This document shows, piece by piece, positions 35,111 through 51,349 of a stretch of DNA of 64,000 nucleotides. The stretch comes from Pogonophryne albipinna. Its lineage: Eukaryota; Chordata; Actinopteri; Perciformes; Artedidraconidae. Below the pieces are notes generated by a model. That model had not been told where the DNA came from, made no database searches, and saw nothing but the letters and a program-made list of their open reading frames with translations. The translations under genes were made by a program, and so were the position numbers. The stretch lies in the NCBI GenBank assembly GCA_028583405.1, contig CM053251.1, forward strand, positions 12,535,495 to 12,599,494. The letters run 5' to 3'. Each line of letters opens with the position of its first letter. Positions within the stretch are counted from its first letter, which is position 1.

Positions 35111-35514
35111 TCAACATCTCTGAGTTTAGGATGGCCGAAGACACTACACTACCCATAATCCCCAGCTATCGTTTAGGACTACAGTCCCCGTGATTAATCT
35201 TCAAACTCTGGGACTGGATTTTGGAGTGGCAGTGCGCCAAGGTTACGCCAACGTCAAACAGCTGTTTGAAATGGAACGAAACCACGCCAGACTATCCAAA
35301 ACTGGAATCGAACGCCACCCCAGAACTACACATGCTGGCTATTGTGTTTCGCAAAATGTTCTATGGGACGTCTCTACTGAACGTTTTCGTTTTTCCCACA
35401 ATTAGAAGTTGCCAGTATTAAACACATTGGTGTTATCAAATGTAAAACATATAATTAATAAATGGGTGAAAATCGCTTGTGTCCATAATGCGCAGCATTA
35501 ATATATACCTGACA

Positions 35515-35672
35515 GCTCATTGTTACTTTGTAATTCTACTCCACTACAATTCAGAGGTTAACCTGGTATTTTTACTCCACCACACTTATTTGAGTTACTT
35601 TGCAGATTCTGATTAAAGATGTGAAATATAAACAACTCTTAAATCAGACTTTAGTTACACCTGAGTAAAATT
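35515..35672 (+). mobile_element. Fragment of the hAT-type element 2 family
   Basis: Shares TCCACTACA.TTCAGAGGT, TTTTACTCCACCAC and AAATCAGACTTTAGTT with 33.80-33.95 kb. Truncated at both ends. Confidence 0.65.
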
Positions 35673-37076
35673 CCGGTAAGGTGATTGTCAAGTGCCAACA
35701 ATCAGGAGAGATATTTGATAGTCGGTGCTTGAGAAGACTAAACATGTATCTGCAATTGACATGAATGGAAACGAGTAATAAAGTATATTCATTACTCGTT
35801 ATTCTCTACTAATAGTTAATTAAAGACTGTATATAATGGGTATTTTGCACATCCCTTTCAAGATTTCAACATTTTCAAAGGTTTATTGACATATCATATA
35901 CACAACTACGGTGTAGTTATGCAATGAATGAAAAACTTGGGTCACAGGTTCCTCAACAGTGCATTACAAGACATCTATCAATATGTGTACCTCCACCATT
36001 AAACTGTCATATTCTGCACATTTCTTATTCTATCTACATACATAAGAGTATAATTCATATATAATATCAGTTAAAATAAGTGCTTCAACATAGTTAACAA
36101 AGCAATATATTAGACGTTAAGTACTTTGTCAGGCTTAATATTTATCTGTAGATAGATACCCTATCTGTTATTTAATGTTTAAATAAAGGTTAATTCGTTT
36201 TGCACCTCCTCCTATTAATATCTTTGTACATCCTGCACTATGAACTGTTTTATTGTAGAGATCACTTATAGTATCTTCTTGATTTTTTATATTCTATATT
36301 TCTATCACAGACCTTCTACTTTCCCCCTATGAAAGTATGTACTCTTAATATTTTTTTAATCAAATATAACACATAAAAACAATAATTCAATAATGTGCTT
36401 TAACCACTAGGCGGTGCACACAAGGTACACACAGCCATAATAACTTTTTTATTATATTATTAGTGTAGGACACTTATGTATGTACAACATCTGAAGATGT
36501 GTAGTTTTATTCATGCTTTCACATAATTTTACAGCATATTGCTATACCATTTCAGACTCAGTATTTACATTCAAAGAGAATCAGTAATATCTTTAAAAAC
36601 TACAAGTCCTTTTATATCAGCTGTGCACCGTTATGGTGTAAATATAACCTATCTATGAATTAGATCAAATGTAAAAGTCAGCCGAATTAGTGTTGATACT
36701 GCAAGGAGACGTATTGTGTGAAGAGAAATTGAAGATGTTGTTTAATTGTTGATATATTTATGATCCACGTCAAGTATTCAGTTTCGGCGGCATTTCTTCA
36801 GTTTTTCCAAAGGTCTTCTCATCAGGGCTCTATAAATAAAGAACTACGGCAGATCTGTAATATGTAATGCAGCCGAACCGTGTATTACAATGCCGTTATG
36901 TGATGACTTTCAAAGAGAAAAGCAAGAGCACTCGGAATTAAGTATTATTTTATTCTTTTTAAATGTTTTCCGGATTTCATATAATATAAACACCAAATCC
37001 CAGCATGCATTGCGGCTAAAACATCCAATCAGCGAGCTTAAACCATAGCTGAGGATCTTGGGTAATCGCTCGAAAT

Positions 37077-37522
37077 GCCTACGTCTGTTTCCGGTTATTT
37101 TTATTTTGAAATTCAGTTCCTGACGGACGCCAAAAAAGCCCGAGATTATGGAATTAAACCAATACATAAAAGCAAGGATAATTGTGTGTTATTGGTGAGT
37201 AAATAACAGTGTGTTATTTTGAAAAGAATAACAAATTAGAAGGAAAAAAAGATTTAAAAAATACAGATTTCAGTATCCTGAGGCTCTGAGCCCCATTTAT
37301 TTTCCTCACAGACGGCAACAAAAGTCCGAAATTATACGATTTAAAATAAAAGCAATAACTGTGGTTTGATATTGAGTAAGAACAGCATCCGGTCTTCCAC
37401 GACCCAACCGTAGAAAAAGACGTGCTGCAGGCACGAAACACATTACCAGTAGAAATCATAGGTAGAAATACATTGCTTTTAAAATCGTGTTGGTGAACAC
37501 GAAATGCCATAAGACTGGGTTG
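37077..37522 (-). repeat. Right long terminal inverted repeat
   Basis: About 446 bp, the reverse complement of 31678-32194. It is followed directly by the GATTGCT duplication at 37523-37529. Confidence 0.75.
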
Positions 37523-37529
37523 GATTGCT

Positions 37530-38831
37530 AGCTTGTTGCTGGCACATTACGCTAAATGGTTGTGGAAAAATGCATTATTATTTGGTTGGTAGATAAGTAA
37601 AGAAGCTCTCGGGGGCGGTTATGTTTACATTTTAAAAACTGTATAATTTCTACTGTAAAAACTTTGACTATGCTAATTCTAACTCTAACTAACGACAGGT
37701 GTGCTCTGTTTCCTGTTGACATGTGATTGGCTGTTTCTGCTTTGTGACGTGGCTAAACCATCAGTTTAGGGAAATGCAAAAGAGTCTTCCACTTCGGTAG
37801 AGGGTTTGTGAAATCACTTCTCTAGGACTAACTTTGCAAAGATACAAGACAGTAAAGTCAAACATAAGCGGATATAAAACTTAAGACTGTTTTCTTGGGA
37901 AGAGGGGATCTGTTAAAACTGTAGTGATATCTACAGTATAGGCTATTGTCGTAGACTATACATAGTCAAGCATAATGATTTGATTATTTCTAACACTTTT
38001 GTTGTAAAATGGATGTCACACATTACACCTTTTACATCATTAGTGTTACCTGAATGCATGTTTGTTTTGGTCAAATATGTATTGGTTTGGTTGAAGTATA
38101 TTAACATATGTTTAACAAAAAAAACTTGAAACTTCACTTACTTTCAAACTCATCTTCAATTGGGGTACACAAATGCAATTATGCTTCTTTTGTTCATTTA
38201 CATTACAAAATGTTTACTTTAATTATGAAGGAAACTACTAAACAAGAGTGAAATCCAGGTAACTTTATTGAATTTATAGCCTTCTTCTGGTTTAAATGTA
38301 TTTTATTGTGTTGAAAATGTATATCATGAAGGTACTCAGTCACGGTCACCAAACAGCCTTAGCCGACCGAGTATTTTTAGATACTTACCTTATTTTTGGA
38401 TGCAAGTGAAGTTATAACCCTGTATTTAATATCTTTAATGTACCATTCTCATTCATTGCACCTGCTGTGTGTCAGGTATGCAGCTTTAGTCCACCATCTA
38501 GTGGTAAATATATCTATGTCTCGAGGCAAATCGCGCGCACACCAGCAGCAATTATAATGAGCAGACCTGTTGCGCCTACCTCTTTTCATTAAATAATACA
38601 AAAAAACTAATATGATCTTCATACAGGTGGATAACTTAGAGGAATAGTGTGTTCAAATTTGAATGACCTCTTTAAATGAAGTTTGATGATTGAGACATTT
38701 ACAATGACCCACATTAAGTGACTCACCGGAGCTCTGAGGAGGACTGGGATTATGTCCGCGCTTCTTGCCTGTCCCCATGCCTGTTTACGTTCATGTGAGC
38801 CACGTTTCTCTGGCTGCCAGCCCCGCCGCGG
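37530..38831. other. Intergenic DNA
   Basis: AT-rich and without coding signal. Near 38.5 kb is a CCATCTAGTGG motif of the kind found in fish dispersed repeats. From 38.7 kb it becomes CpG-richer towards the next promoter. Confidence 0.5.
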
Positions 38832-38839
38832 TATTTATA
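38832..38839 (+). promoter_or_regulatory. TATA box of an unrecognised gene
   Basis: TATTTATA in a GC-rich setting (CCCCGCCGCGG directly before it), about 25-30 bp upstream of a purine- and CA-rich start region. The following block ends in a splice donor at 38983, which fits a TATA promoter with a short first exon. Confidence 0.5.
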
Positions 38840-38861
38840 GCCAAACAACCGGAATCATCAC

Positions 38862-38983
38862 TCAAGAAACCCTCTCGAAATCATCCTCAAACCTCTAAAC
38901 TTGGACTGAGTGAGAGCGGCTGAATTTTTAGGGTCCACCTGCACCGGGCTCTGTGACGATGAAGGAGCGAGTGTCACCTCAAG
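38862..38983 (+). other. Probable first exon of the unrecognised gene
   Basis: Start inferred from the TATA box; the end is TCAAG|GTAAAG. It contains an ATG (38959) opening a short frame, MKERVSPQ. Spliced to the next exon at 40741, that frame stops after three more codons. The ATG is therefore probably an upstream ORF and the exon 5'UTR, unless an unseen exon lies between. Confidence 0.4.
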
Positions 38984-40740
38984 GTAAAGCTGTCAAATTA
39001 ATTATTCATTTCATCACTTAATTGACATTTTCTTTTCCTGTCGCGCTCGCTGCATTAGTGCTCACCCTCCAGTGAACATTTATAGCATCTTATTCATCTA
39101 TTCTTTACTTGTTATGACCGCTGCTGCTGCTGCGTGTTTCTTGCTGCACTATATTAAACTCCACAAGATAAAAGACACATCATCCTATTAGCAGTATACC
39201 TGTTAATGGATATTCAATGCATTCCTAAAATACATTTGCAGACCTGCACAATTAGACGAAGTGGAGGCAGCTTGTTGTGCCAGTAGGCTCTATACAACGT
39301 GTGCATTATTTAAAGGAGATCAATTGAATATGATTTGACATAAAAGAGCAAGTGCTTTAACTTTAATGCATGTTGCAGATAAGGTGGACACCTCTTGCAG
39401 CAGTATTTATTGTCTGTACGCACACTGCAGTGAGGGTCTCATTTATAAAGCAACCTCATCAATGCTGCCATTTATGATTAATTGCATTTCATGTTTATAA
39501 GTGAATCAGATGTCATGGATTTACGCTGCTGTTTCTTTAGTTTTTGCACCCAGTGCTTTAAAGGGTGTGTCTGTTGGTACAGGTGTCTTGACATTTAATA
39601 TCCCCTCAGCTCTGGCTGCAAAACTAACCGACAATGAAACGTCTCACATATATTTTGAACTTGAAAGACTGTGCTAAAATTAGAAGCAGACCAATCCACC
39701 TGTGTAAATGGACACGCTGGCCCTGTAGCCTCTGCCAGCTTTCAGACGAGCGCTGTGTTGATTTTGAGGGCAGAGCTCAGCTCAGATGTGTCCAGTTCAT
39801 GTCCGAGGAGCCCTGCTGCTGATGTGTGAGTCATTGTGCCTTTAGCTTCAGCTCTCCCACACTCAGTCATTTTCGTTTCAGCTTCGGCTCAATGGCAACA
39901 GCCTTGTTTCGTCTGTCTCTGACTGGCTCGTCTAAAACTTGCTGTTTTTCAGCCTTGCCACCTCATCTCTCTCATATTTCAATGTATCAGTCACACAAAC
40001 ACGCTTAACTGGACAATGACAGCAACAACAGGGTAATAGTTTTACAGGTCTGCAATGTTGTTTTCAATATGCTGGAAACAGAACATGAGACTAGAATAAA
40101 GCAGGAAAGTGCATTGTTTGTTCTCTGCTCTTTAGAAATATATATTTTTTTTTTTTATCTGAAAACATAAAATTCCGCTCCCCAGTATAATTACTGACCT
40201 CCTGCTGGTGCAAAGCTTTTGTTCATCCAGTCTCATGCACTGCTGGCTTCAAAGATCACTGGTTGAAGTGATCATTAAGAAAAATACAATCCAATGTTGG
40301 CATTCATTTGGAATTCATGCTGCACTGTTAAGTTATTGTTTCAGGATCTGTCAGTGTATCTATGCATCTCACACAAACTCAAAAAGCCACCTTTTTTAAT
40401 ACATTTCAACAGGTATCAATACAAATATAAATCCAAAAGAAAAACCCTGTTCTAGCTATCTGAACATGTCTGGTTCGGGGTTTTTCCAATGAGCCATGAA
40501 TATGTGTACAAAGTTCATGGCAATCCATCCAATCATAGTTGAGATATTTCAGTCGGGATCACAGTGGTGGACTGACCAACTGATCAACATTGCGGTCCCT
40601 ATAGAGCCAAGCTTCCATGGTGGCTATAAATAGACAAACGGAGAGAAGCAGGCAGAATGGGGAATGTTTCATTAATGTGTTTTCACCAATTTTCACTTAT
40701 CTTCTCTCCCTTTTTCCCTTTTGTCTCCCCTTATTTGTAG
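38984..40740 (+). other. Intron of the unrecognised gene
   Basis: Between the donor after 38983 and a strong pyrimidine-rich acceptor (CTCCCCTTATTTGTAG). Small frames inside show no recognisable protein. Confidence 0.45.
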
Positions 40741-40778
40741 CATTATGGTGAAACCTTCAACTACCGTCCTCCGTAGAT

Positions 40779-41188
40779 ATGCTCACCAACTCAGACCAGT
40801 CCCTCTCCCGCTCCCTCACACCCAACCTCCACTCTCCATGCAGCTCCGGAGGAAATATACGCGTCCAGTCCTCCCTGTCTCTCCCCGAGCCTGAGGCCTG
40901 GAGGAAGCCCAGCTCCACCCCCCGTCACGGCCTGGCCCAGGGAGCGCGGTCCAGCTCCCTGCAGGTTCCCCACGCCGTCACCGAGTACCTGGGCCTGCCT
41001 CCTCGAGCCGCCAGCTTCGATGTGTCTTCTGATCGGGAGGACGGCTCGTCCGATCAGGGCTCAGGGTCTCTGAGCCCCAACTGCATGCAGAGGCGTCGCG
41101 GGGGACTCGTGGAGCAGAAAGACATCATCATGGCTCACCAGGCTCACAAAATCCAGAGCACGCCGCAGGCCCGTAGGAAGGAGTGGGA
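40779..41188 (+). CDS. N-terminal coding exon of an unrecognised serine-rich protein
   Basis: The exon spans 40741-41188 with a strong acceptor and donor (GGGA|GTGAGT). The ATG at 40779 has an in-frame TGA upstream in the exon, so it is the likely start. It gives 136 codons plus two bases. The protein (MLTNSDQSLSRS..., then SSLSLPEPEAWRK, SFDVSSDREDGSSDQGSGS, MQRRRGG, IIMAHQAHKIQ) is rich in Ser, Pro and Arg. Codon use is GC-rich and gene-like. It has no signal peptide, membrane segment or domain I can name. Its C-terminal part turns basic and helical (QARRKEWE), as if a coiled coil follows. Later exons were not found before cacna1e. By human gene order near CACNA1E, KIAA1614 is one candidate; that is position only. 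Confidence 0.6.
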
Positions 41189-43089
41189 GTGAGTATAAAA
41201 GAAATTCAGAGGCAAAGGAGTCCTCTTAAATTGCATGTGTAAAGATGATACATCTCTCTGGAGGAGGATGAAAGTGCCCGCGTAAAGAACACACTTACAC
41301 AAAATGCAGCTTAACGTTTCAACCTGTTGAATGTCTTTAAGAGTCAGTCATTACGAACACTTAATGTGAAGCAAAACAACTTGGGATCTTTTATTTCAAT
41401 AGTTTAGTCACTAATCCTTTTTCATAGCAGACACTTGTCATCATAGGTGTACATAATGACATTAATCATGGCACCATTTATTCTAACTGTCCCAATTTGG
41501 TTATTGTTTTTTATTAAACTTTTTTATGCTATACTTCAAAGCATCTGTCAGGATCTGTAGAAGTGTAACATACTGTAGCTTTAACAATGTAGAGCAAGCA
41601 TTCAGAAATGTAAATACTTAAGGAGAGACTATGTGACTTAAATTCCTAAAGTGGTCAGAAAATGTGCCAACACTCCCAAAATGAGTAAATAAGCTACCGT
41701 TTGTTAACACGCTCTCCATATCAGGTTATAAAATGTCAAAGTTGTGTTTCAATCTACTCTTCCTAAGTGGTAGAAAATGAATACATGAAGGCAGGTTTAA
41801 CTGAAACTACATTTAATAAGACAAATAATCTAATTACAACATATGAGATAAAAGGTTGAACTCATTCATTGGTTCTCCAGCCCATCCACTCGTGAGACTC
41901 TCATCAAATGCCATTATATATAATTATATTTAATGTAAACCGTTTTAACATGAAAGGCAAAAACCTGAGCAAGCACTTATCATGAAATGGCTAAAATCTT
42001 AATTATGCTAGCAACTAGTGGAGAAGCTTCAGGATTATATAGCCCCATGTTTCTTCTATACTAAATCATAGATGGATGGAGAAGTTTACAACCAGTTTGT
42101 TCTACTGTTAACAAAAGACAACAGAAGTATGTCAGACTTTGAGCTTTTGATTCCCCTAGTGGTCAAAGTTGATAACCTGTACAGGTCTAAACAAACTGAG
42201 TTTTGTTTTCATGACGGTTTCCCACCAAAATGTATAGTATGTTCCCTTTGGGCCCAATACATAAATAGATTGGATATAGTACATGCCTCGGGACTTTGGC
42301 TTTAAATGAGCATATTTGCTAACGCCTTCATGTTCAAATCTTGTATTTGAATATGGATGTTCATTAACGTCCAAAATTAGAAACCTGCATTTTTTTTAAA
42401 TACATGTTGGCCAACTCCCAGTCTTCTATTCCCTTGTCTTTGTTGGTGCATTGCTGCATTTCTTGGTGGTACTTCCACTAACTGTCCATCAGTCAAATAA
42501 CGTGAAACCATTGTCATAACATGACGCACTTGCATCCTTATTTCTGTGTACACGATACTAACAATACGGGGACCGACTCCTAAAAACGTTGCTGATGTGA
42601 TAAAGGACTGTACTAAGTATTCTTATCATTGTTGTTTTGTTGCTGAGCTACAAATTGCCTGCTCCATAGTAATACCAATAGAATATGCAGTTTCTTTTGT
42701 TTCCAGCATTGTTATAGTTCCACAAATGAATCACTAAATCTGTTCCCACAGCTCTCAACCGTTGATTTGATGTTTCTTTTAATGCCGGTGTATGATCATT
42801 GTTGGCCATGGTTTACTGTAATCAGATACTGGAAAGTGTTGTTATTAACGGCGGGCTGAGGGTGCTTGCTTGTGAACTTTTGCTCTCTGAAGCCACATCG
42901 CTCTGATTATCTGCTTCCCACCACTCGAATGCGGAGTGGTACTCCATCCCTGTAACCCCCATCCCACCAACAAGCCCCCCCCCTCCTTCTCCTTCCTCAG
43001 ATTGTTTTGTACCTCAACCACCCACACCACATCCACTTTACTGATACACTGTCATTCTCTCTTTGTCTTTCCATCTTTTTCTCAAACAC

Positions 43090-43100
43090 AGGACGTAAGT
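43090..43100 (+). other. Juxtaposed splice acceptor and donor (possible 3-nt exon)
   Basis: A long pyrimidine tract ends CAAACACAG at 43091; three bases (GAC) later comes a perfect GTAAGT (43095-43100). This may be a microexon or a recursive splice site in the intron after 41188, or chance. Confidence 0.25.
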
Positions 43101-44241
43101 CATGTGTTCGTCTTGTATCCCTGTGATGTCTACAATCTCTTATTTTTAACCCCTTATTTGCTAACCAAATGAGCAACTTAAGCACATCAAAGTTCAAAAT
43201 CTGAAATGAGGAACTTAAAAAAATGTAAATGCTGATTTCAGAGAACTGCTGTGCATGTATTGTGGTTATTTGTCCATTAGGGGATGCTAGGGAATCAAAG
43301 TAGAAGAGCAGCAGGGAAGCAGCATATGATATCTCTACACTCAGCAGATGAGTTTGGACAGTGCTGGTTTTTGCAACTACACAACTGAAATATTGATGAT
43401 GATATTTTGTGAAGTTTCAGGACAAATTCAGAAAAGATCAAAATCAATAGGTGATATAACATTTTTAAATAATATGACTTTTTAGAAAAGGTAATTCCTC
43501 ACAACAGAAATGTATTAGAGTGCACTAATGCAACATTTTGAGCTGTTTCCGGTGAGAAAGTGGTCAGATTGATCTAATATACCCATAATGTTCATATATC
43601 TTTCAAACTGTAAAGGTGTCACGCCAATCTGCATTCATATAAGTGGCGGTTATTGGTCGAATCAAACTGACATAACTCAGTAGAGGATGTCTGTTGCTAG
43701 GGAACAGAGAGAAAAATAAAATGCTAAAACCACTCCAGTCAATGCTGGATGAAAGCCTGTCTGCAATTATATAAATGCTCTTCAGAGCTCTGGCACAAAG
43801 TACGCCCATTAACGTTTTAACTCACCGTGCATGTCACCTGCAGCCTCACTTCCTCTGTCTTCTGCTGCACAATATCTCCTAAGACGTTTCACAATGGGTA
43901 TAAAAAGATAACGCCGAAAACTCTGCCTTTCATTTCTCTGTATTAAGGGCACTAATGTACCCCTTAATAAGCTAACTGTGACCCTTTTCTTCAACAGCTA
44001 GTGCCACCTATTCAAAGTTTGGCCAAGCCCGGGCAAATTGATATGAGATCTCCTGCTTTGTATCTGTTCACACAGTTATTTTTAGAAGCCTTTGAGTACG
44101 CTGTGAGAAAGAGCAGAAAACAAAAGCCAAACACTTTTACAGCTGGCTACATGTAGTCACGTTTATAGAACAATGGATCATCGGTGTGGTGACGGTGCTG
44201 CATCTTGTTTGTCCAATGACCCTGAGGGTGTATCAGTGTAT

Positions 44242-44448
<207 letters not shown>

Positions 44449-44590
44449 GGTGTGCATGCTGGGAAACAGATTTCTGTAGGAAGAGGTTGCTCTATTGTGC
44501 AACATGGCTTTTGTTGGCAGAAATGAAAAGAAAGGAGCAGGAATTCAAGAGAGCTATGTCGCTATGGAAACAACAGCAAAGAGAGAGAAG

Positions 44591-44703
<113 letters not shown>

Positions 44704-45999
44704 AACTGTTTGCAAAGATGGACAAATATTTTTGTTGGGCAACAAAAATTCTGTTTATTTTTATAATTAATGCTTATGTAACATGTTTTAATAGAAAGTA
44801 GGGATGAGCGTGAGATATGTTGCAGGTGCTTTTAGAGCTCTGCATTAAAGCAAACAGACATATTACATGCTAATTGTCATCCTTGCTATTTTTACTTCCT
44901 GCACTGGTAGATCAGCGTAGCCTTTTGTTGCTCTCCTGCTCTGCATGAAGTGACACGCCCGCCTGCCTCATGCAGATTAGACAGAGGAGGTAACGCAGCC
45001 ATGGATGAGTTTTGGGAGCTCAGTTATTCATAGATCCCGTTAAATCGATTTTTTTTCTCCCCCAGATCTCGACTTGTTTGCCAAGCATGAATTTGTCATT
45101 CTCTTTCGGCTTTCTTCCACAGTCCCCGCCGTCTGAGCCCTCGCACGCTGCCCGTCTGCACACTGATAGGCTACCTGCATTGTGCTGCTGCACATGGAGT
45201 CTGTCAATCAGAAGCACATAGCTTCTCTTTGTCACAGATTGATTGTGTAGTTGGTTTTAATTGCATGTTTTTGATGTGACAAACAGCAGCTTCAGCTACG
45301 ATTGAATAATGCTGTGTGGGGGCTGAAGTGGTCATCTTCAGGACACAGTGGAAGAGGGAGGAGAGCAGCAGATGGAGCGAGAGAGCCCAGTTTCCTAATG
45401 AGGTCTCACTTGTGGCACTGAGTGAGAACGAGATCCTGCTTTCTTCTGTGCTCCCTCAAAAAGGGAGCAGCCCTAAGATCTATTTCATGCTCTATTTTTA
45501 CTCCTGGCTTTTTCTCCAATATTAGCACAATGGCCTAGTTTTTAAATGTTTCCATGTCTCCATTAATGAATATATGACAATGCTGCCAGACAATACCAAA
45601 TGGGGGTAAATGATTCAAGCCCCTGTTCTCTAAATCATTGATTAAGCATTCATCACGTAGGCCTAATTTATTTTACTCACTTGCCCTACCCACACACTTA
45701 ACATAGTCTGTGCATTGCTTTCACCTTTTAGTATTACATTTATTTTCACACCCCTTTTCTTGCCACCCACAAACAGCATGAATATAGGCGTCTTTTTTTT
45801 AGGAAACTGTTTTTGTTCATCCTCAGCAAACTGTAATTGCTATGGTAACAACATATATGTCCCTCCTCTCCAGCAGCTTTCATTCAGATGGATTTTGAAA
45901 TCGCCATCATGAATTATTACTGTGGGAGGGGTCTGACAGTGCTTATGCGCTCCTGGCTGCGTGTTTTTTTTTTCTTCCAGCAGGTGAAACGATTGTAAG

Positions 46000-46644
46000 A
46001 TGATCGAGCGATGCAAAGGACTCTGCCGCTACATTATCGACTTATTATGAATAACTTTTTTTTAAAGTTATTTTAATATTAGGTTTTAGTCGCGTTAAAC
46101 GGGCTTCCTCTCTCCTGAAATCTTCCTTTTATCAAGTTTACCGGGACAAGAAGATGCGTAAAGTTTTTCGAAGACTTCCCTCGGATCTCTGCAACAGCAC
46201 AGGGTAGTTTCTGATCAGGCATCAGCAGCTTTGTCAGGTCAAAACGAGATTGGATGTTGATAGGAAAAAACTGAAAGGTGTAAACTCGGTGGATTTTTTT
46301 TTCTTCCATTGCTACCTGCAGATTTCAGAGTCGCGCGTATTAAAAAGTTGTTCAGAGCAGATTGTGACGCGCTGTTTAACAGATGGGATGATGAGATTTT
46401 GCACCTGATTCGATAAGTGAATGGATGATTAAAATATAAACCAACTGAATGATATAATATAATTTTCTTGTGGATATGGAGTGATAGGAATTTGCAACTT
46501 TTGGGGATTCTTCGCGCTCGAAAATCACCGGATTGAAGGTGGATCCTTTTTTTCTCCTTTAGCTCCACTTCACATTTTTCTATCCTAGAAGTCGTCCTGT
46601 AGTGAAACACTGTTAAGCAGGCGGTCTCCTCGTCTCTTTGTAGA
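46000..46644 (+). other. cacna1e: Presumed cacna1e 5'UTR and core promoter region
   Basis: The 600 bp before the ATG hold several T-rich runs and CpG-containing stretches but no intron signal that must be invoked. The TSS was not located; the left limit is arbitrary. Confidence 0.35.

Positions 46645-51349
<4,705 letters not shown>

Larger units (their letters stand above)
31678..37522. mobile_element. 5.8-kb element with long terminal inverted repeats
   Basis: The ends CAACCCAGTCT and AGACTGGGTTG are inverted copies and are flanked on both sides by GATTGCT. The inverted arms extend inwards to about 32194 on the left and 37077 on the right. Two hAT-type elements (32232-33423 and 33715-34533) have inserted into it. 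Without them it would be about 3.8 kb. No transposase is recognisable in the remainder, so it is either non-autonomous or decayed. The family is not assigned: a 7-bp duplication with CAACCC ends does not match hAT, Tc1/mariner or piggyBac. Confidence 0.7.

Noticed and set aside
38959..38983. ATG at 38959 as the start codon of the gene at 40.8 kb
   Set aside because: Joined to the next exon it reaches a TGA after three further codons, so it cannot start the long frame with the visible splice sites.
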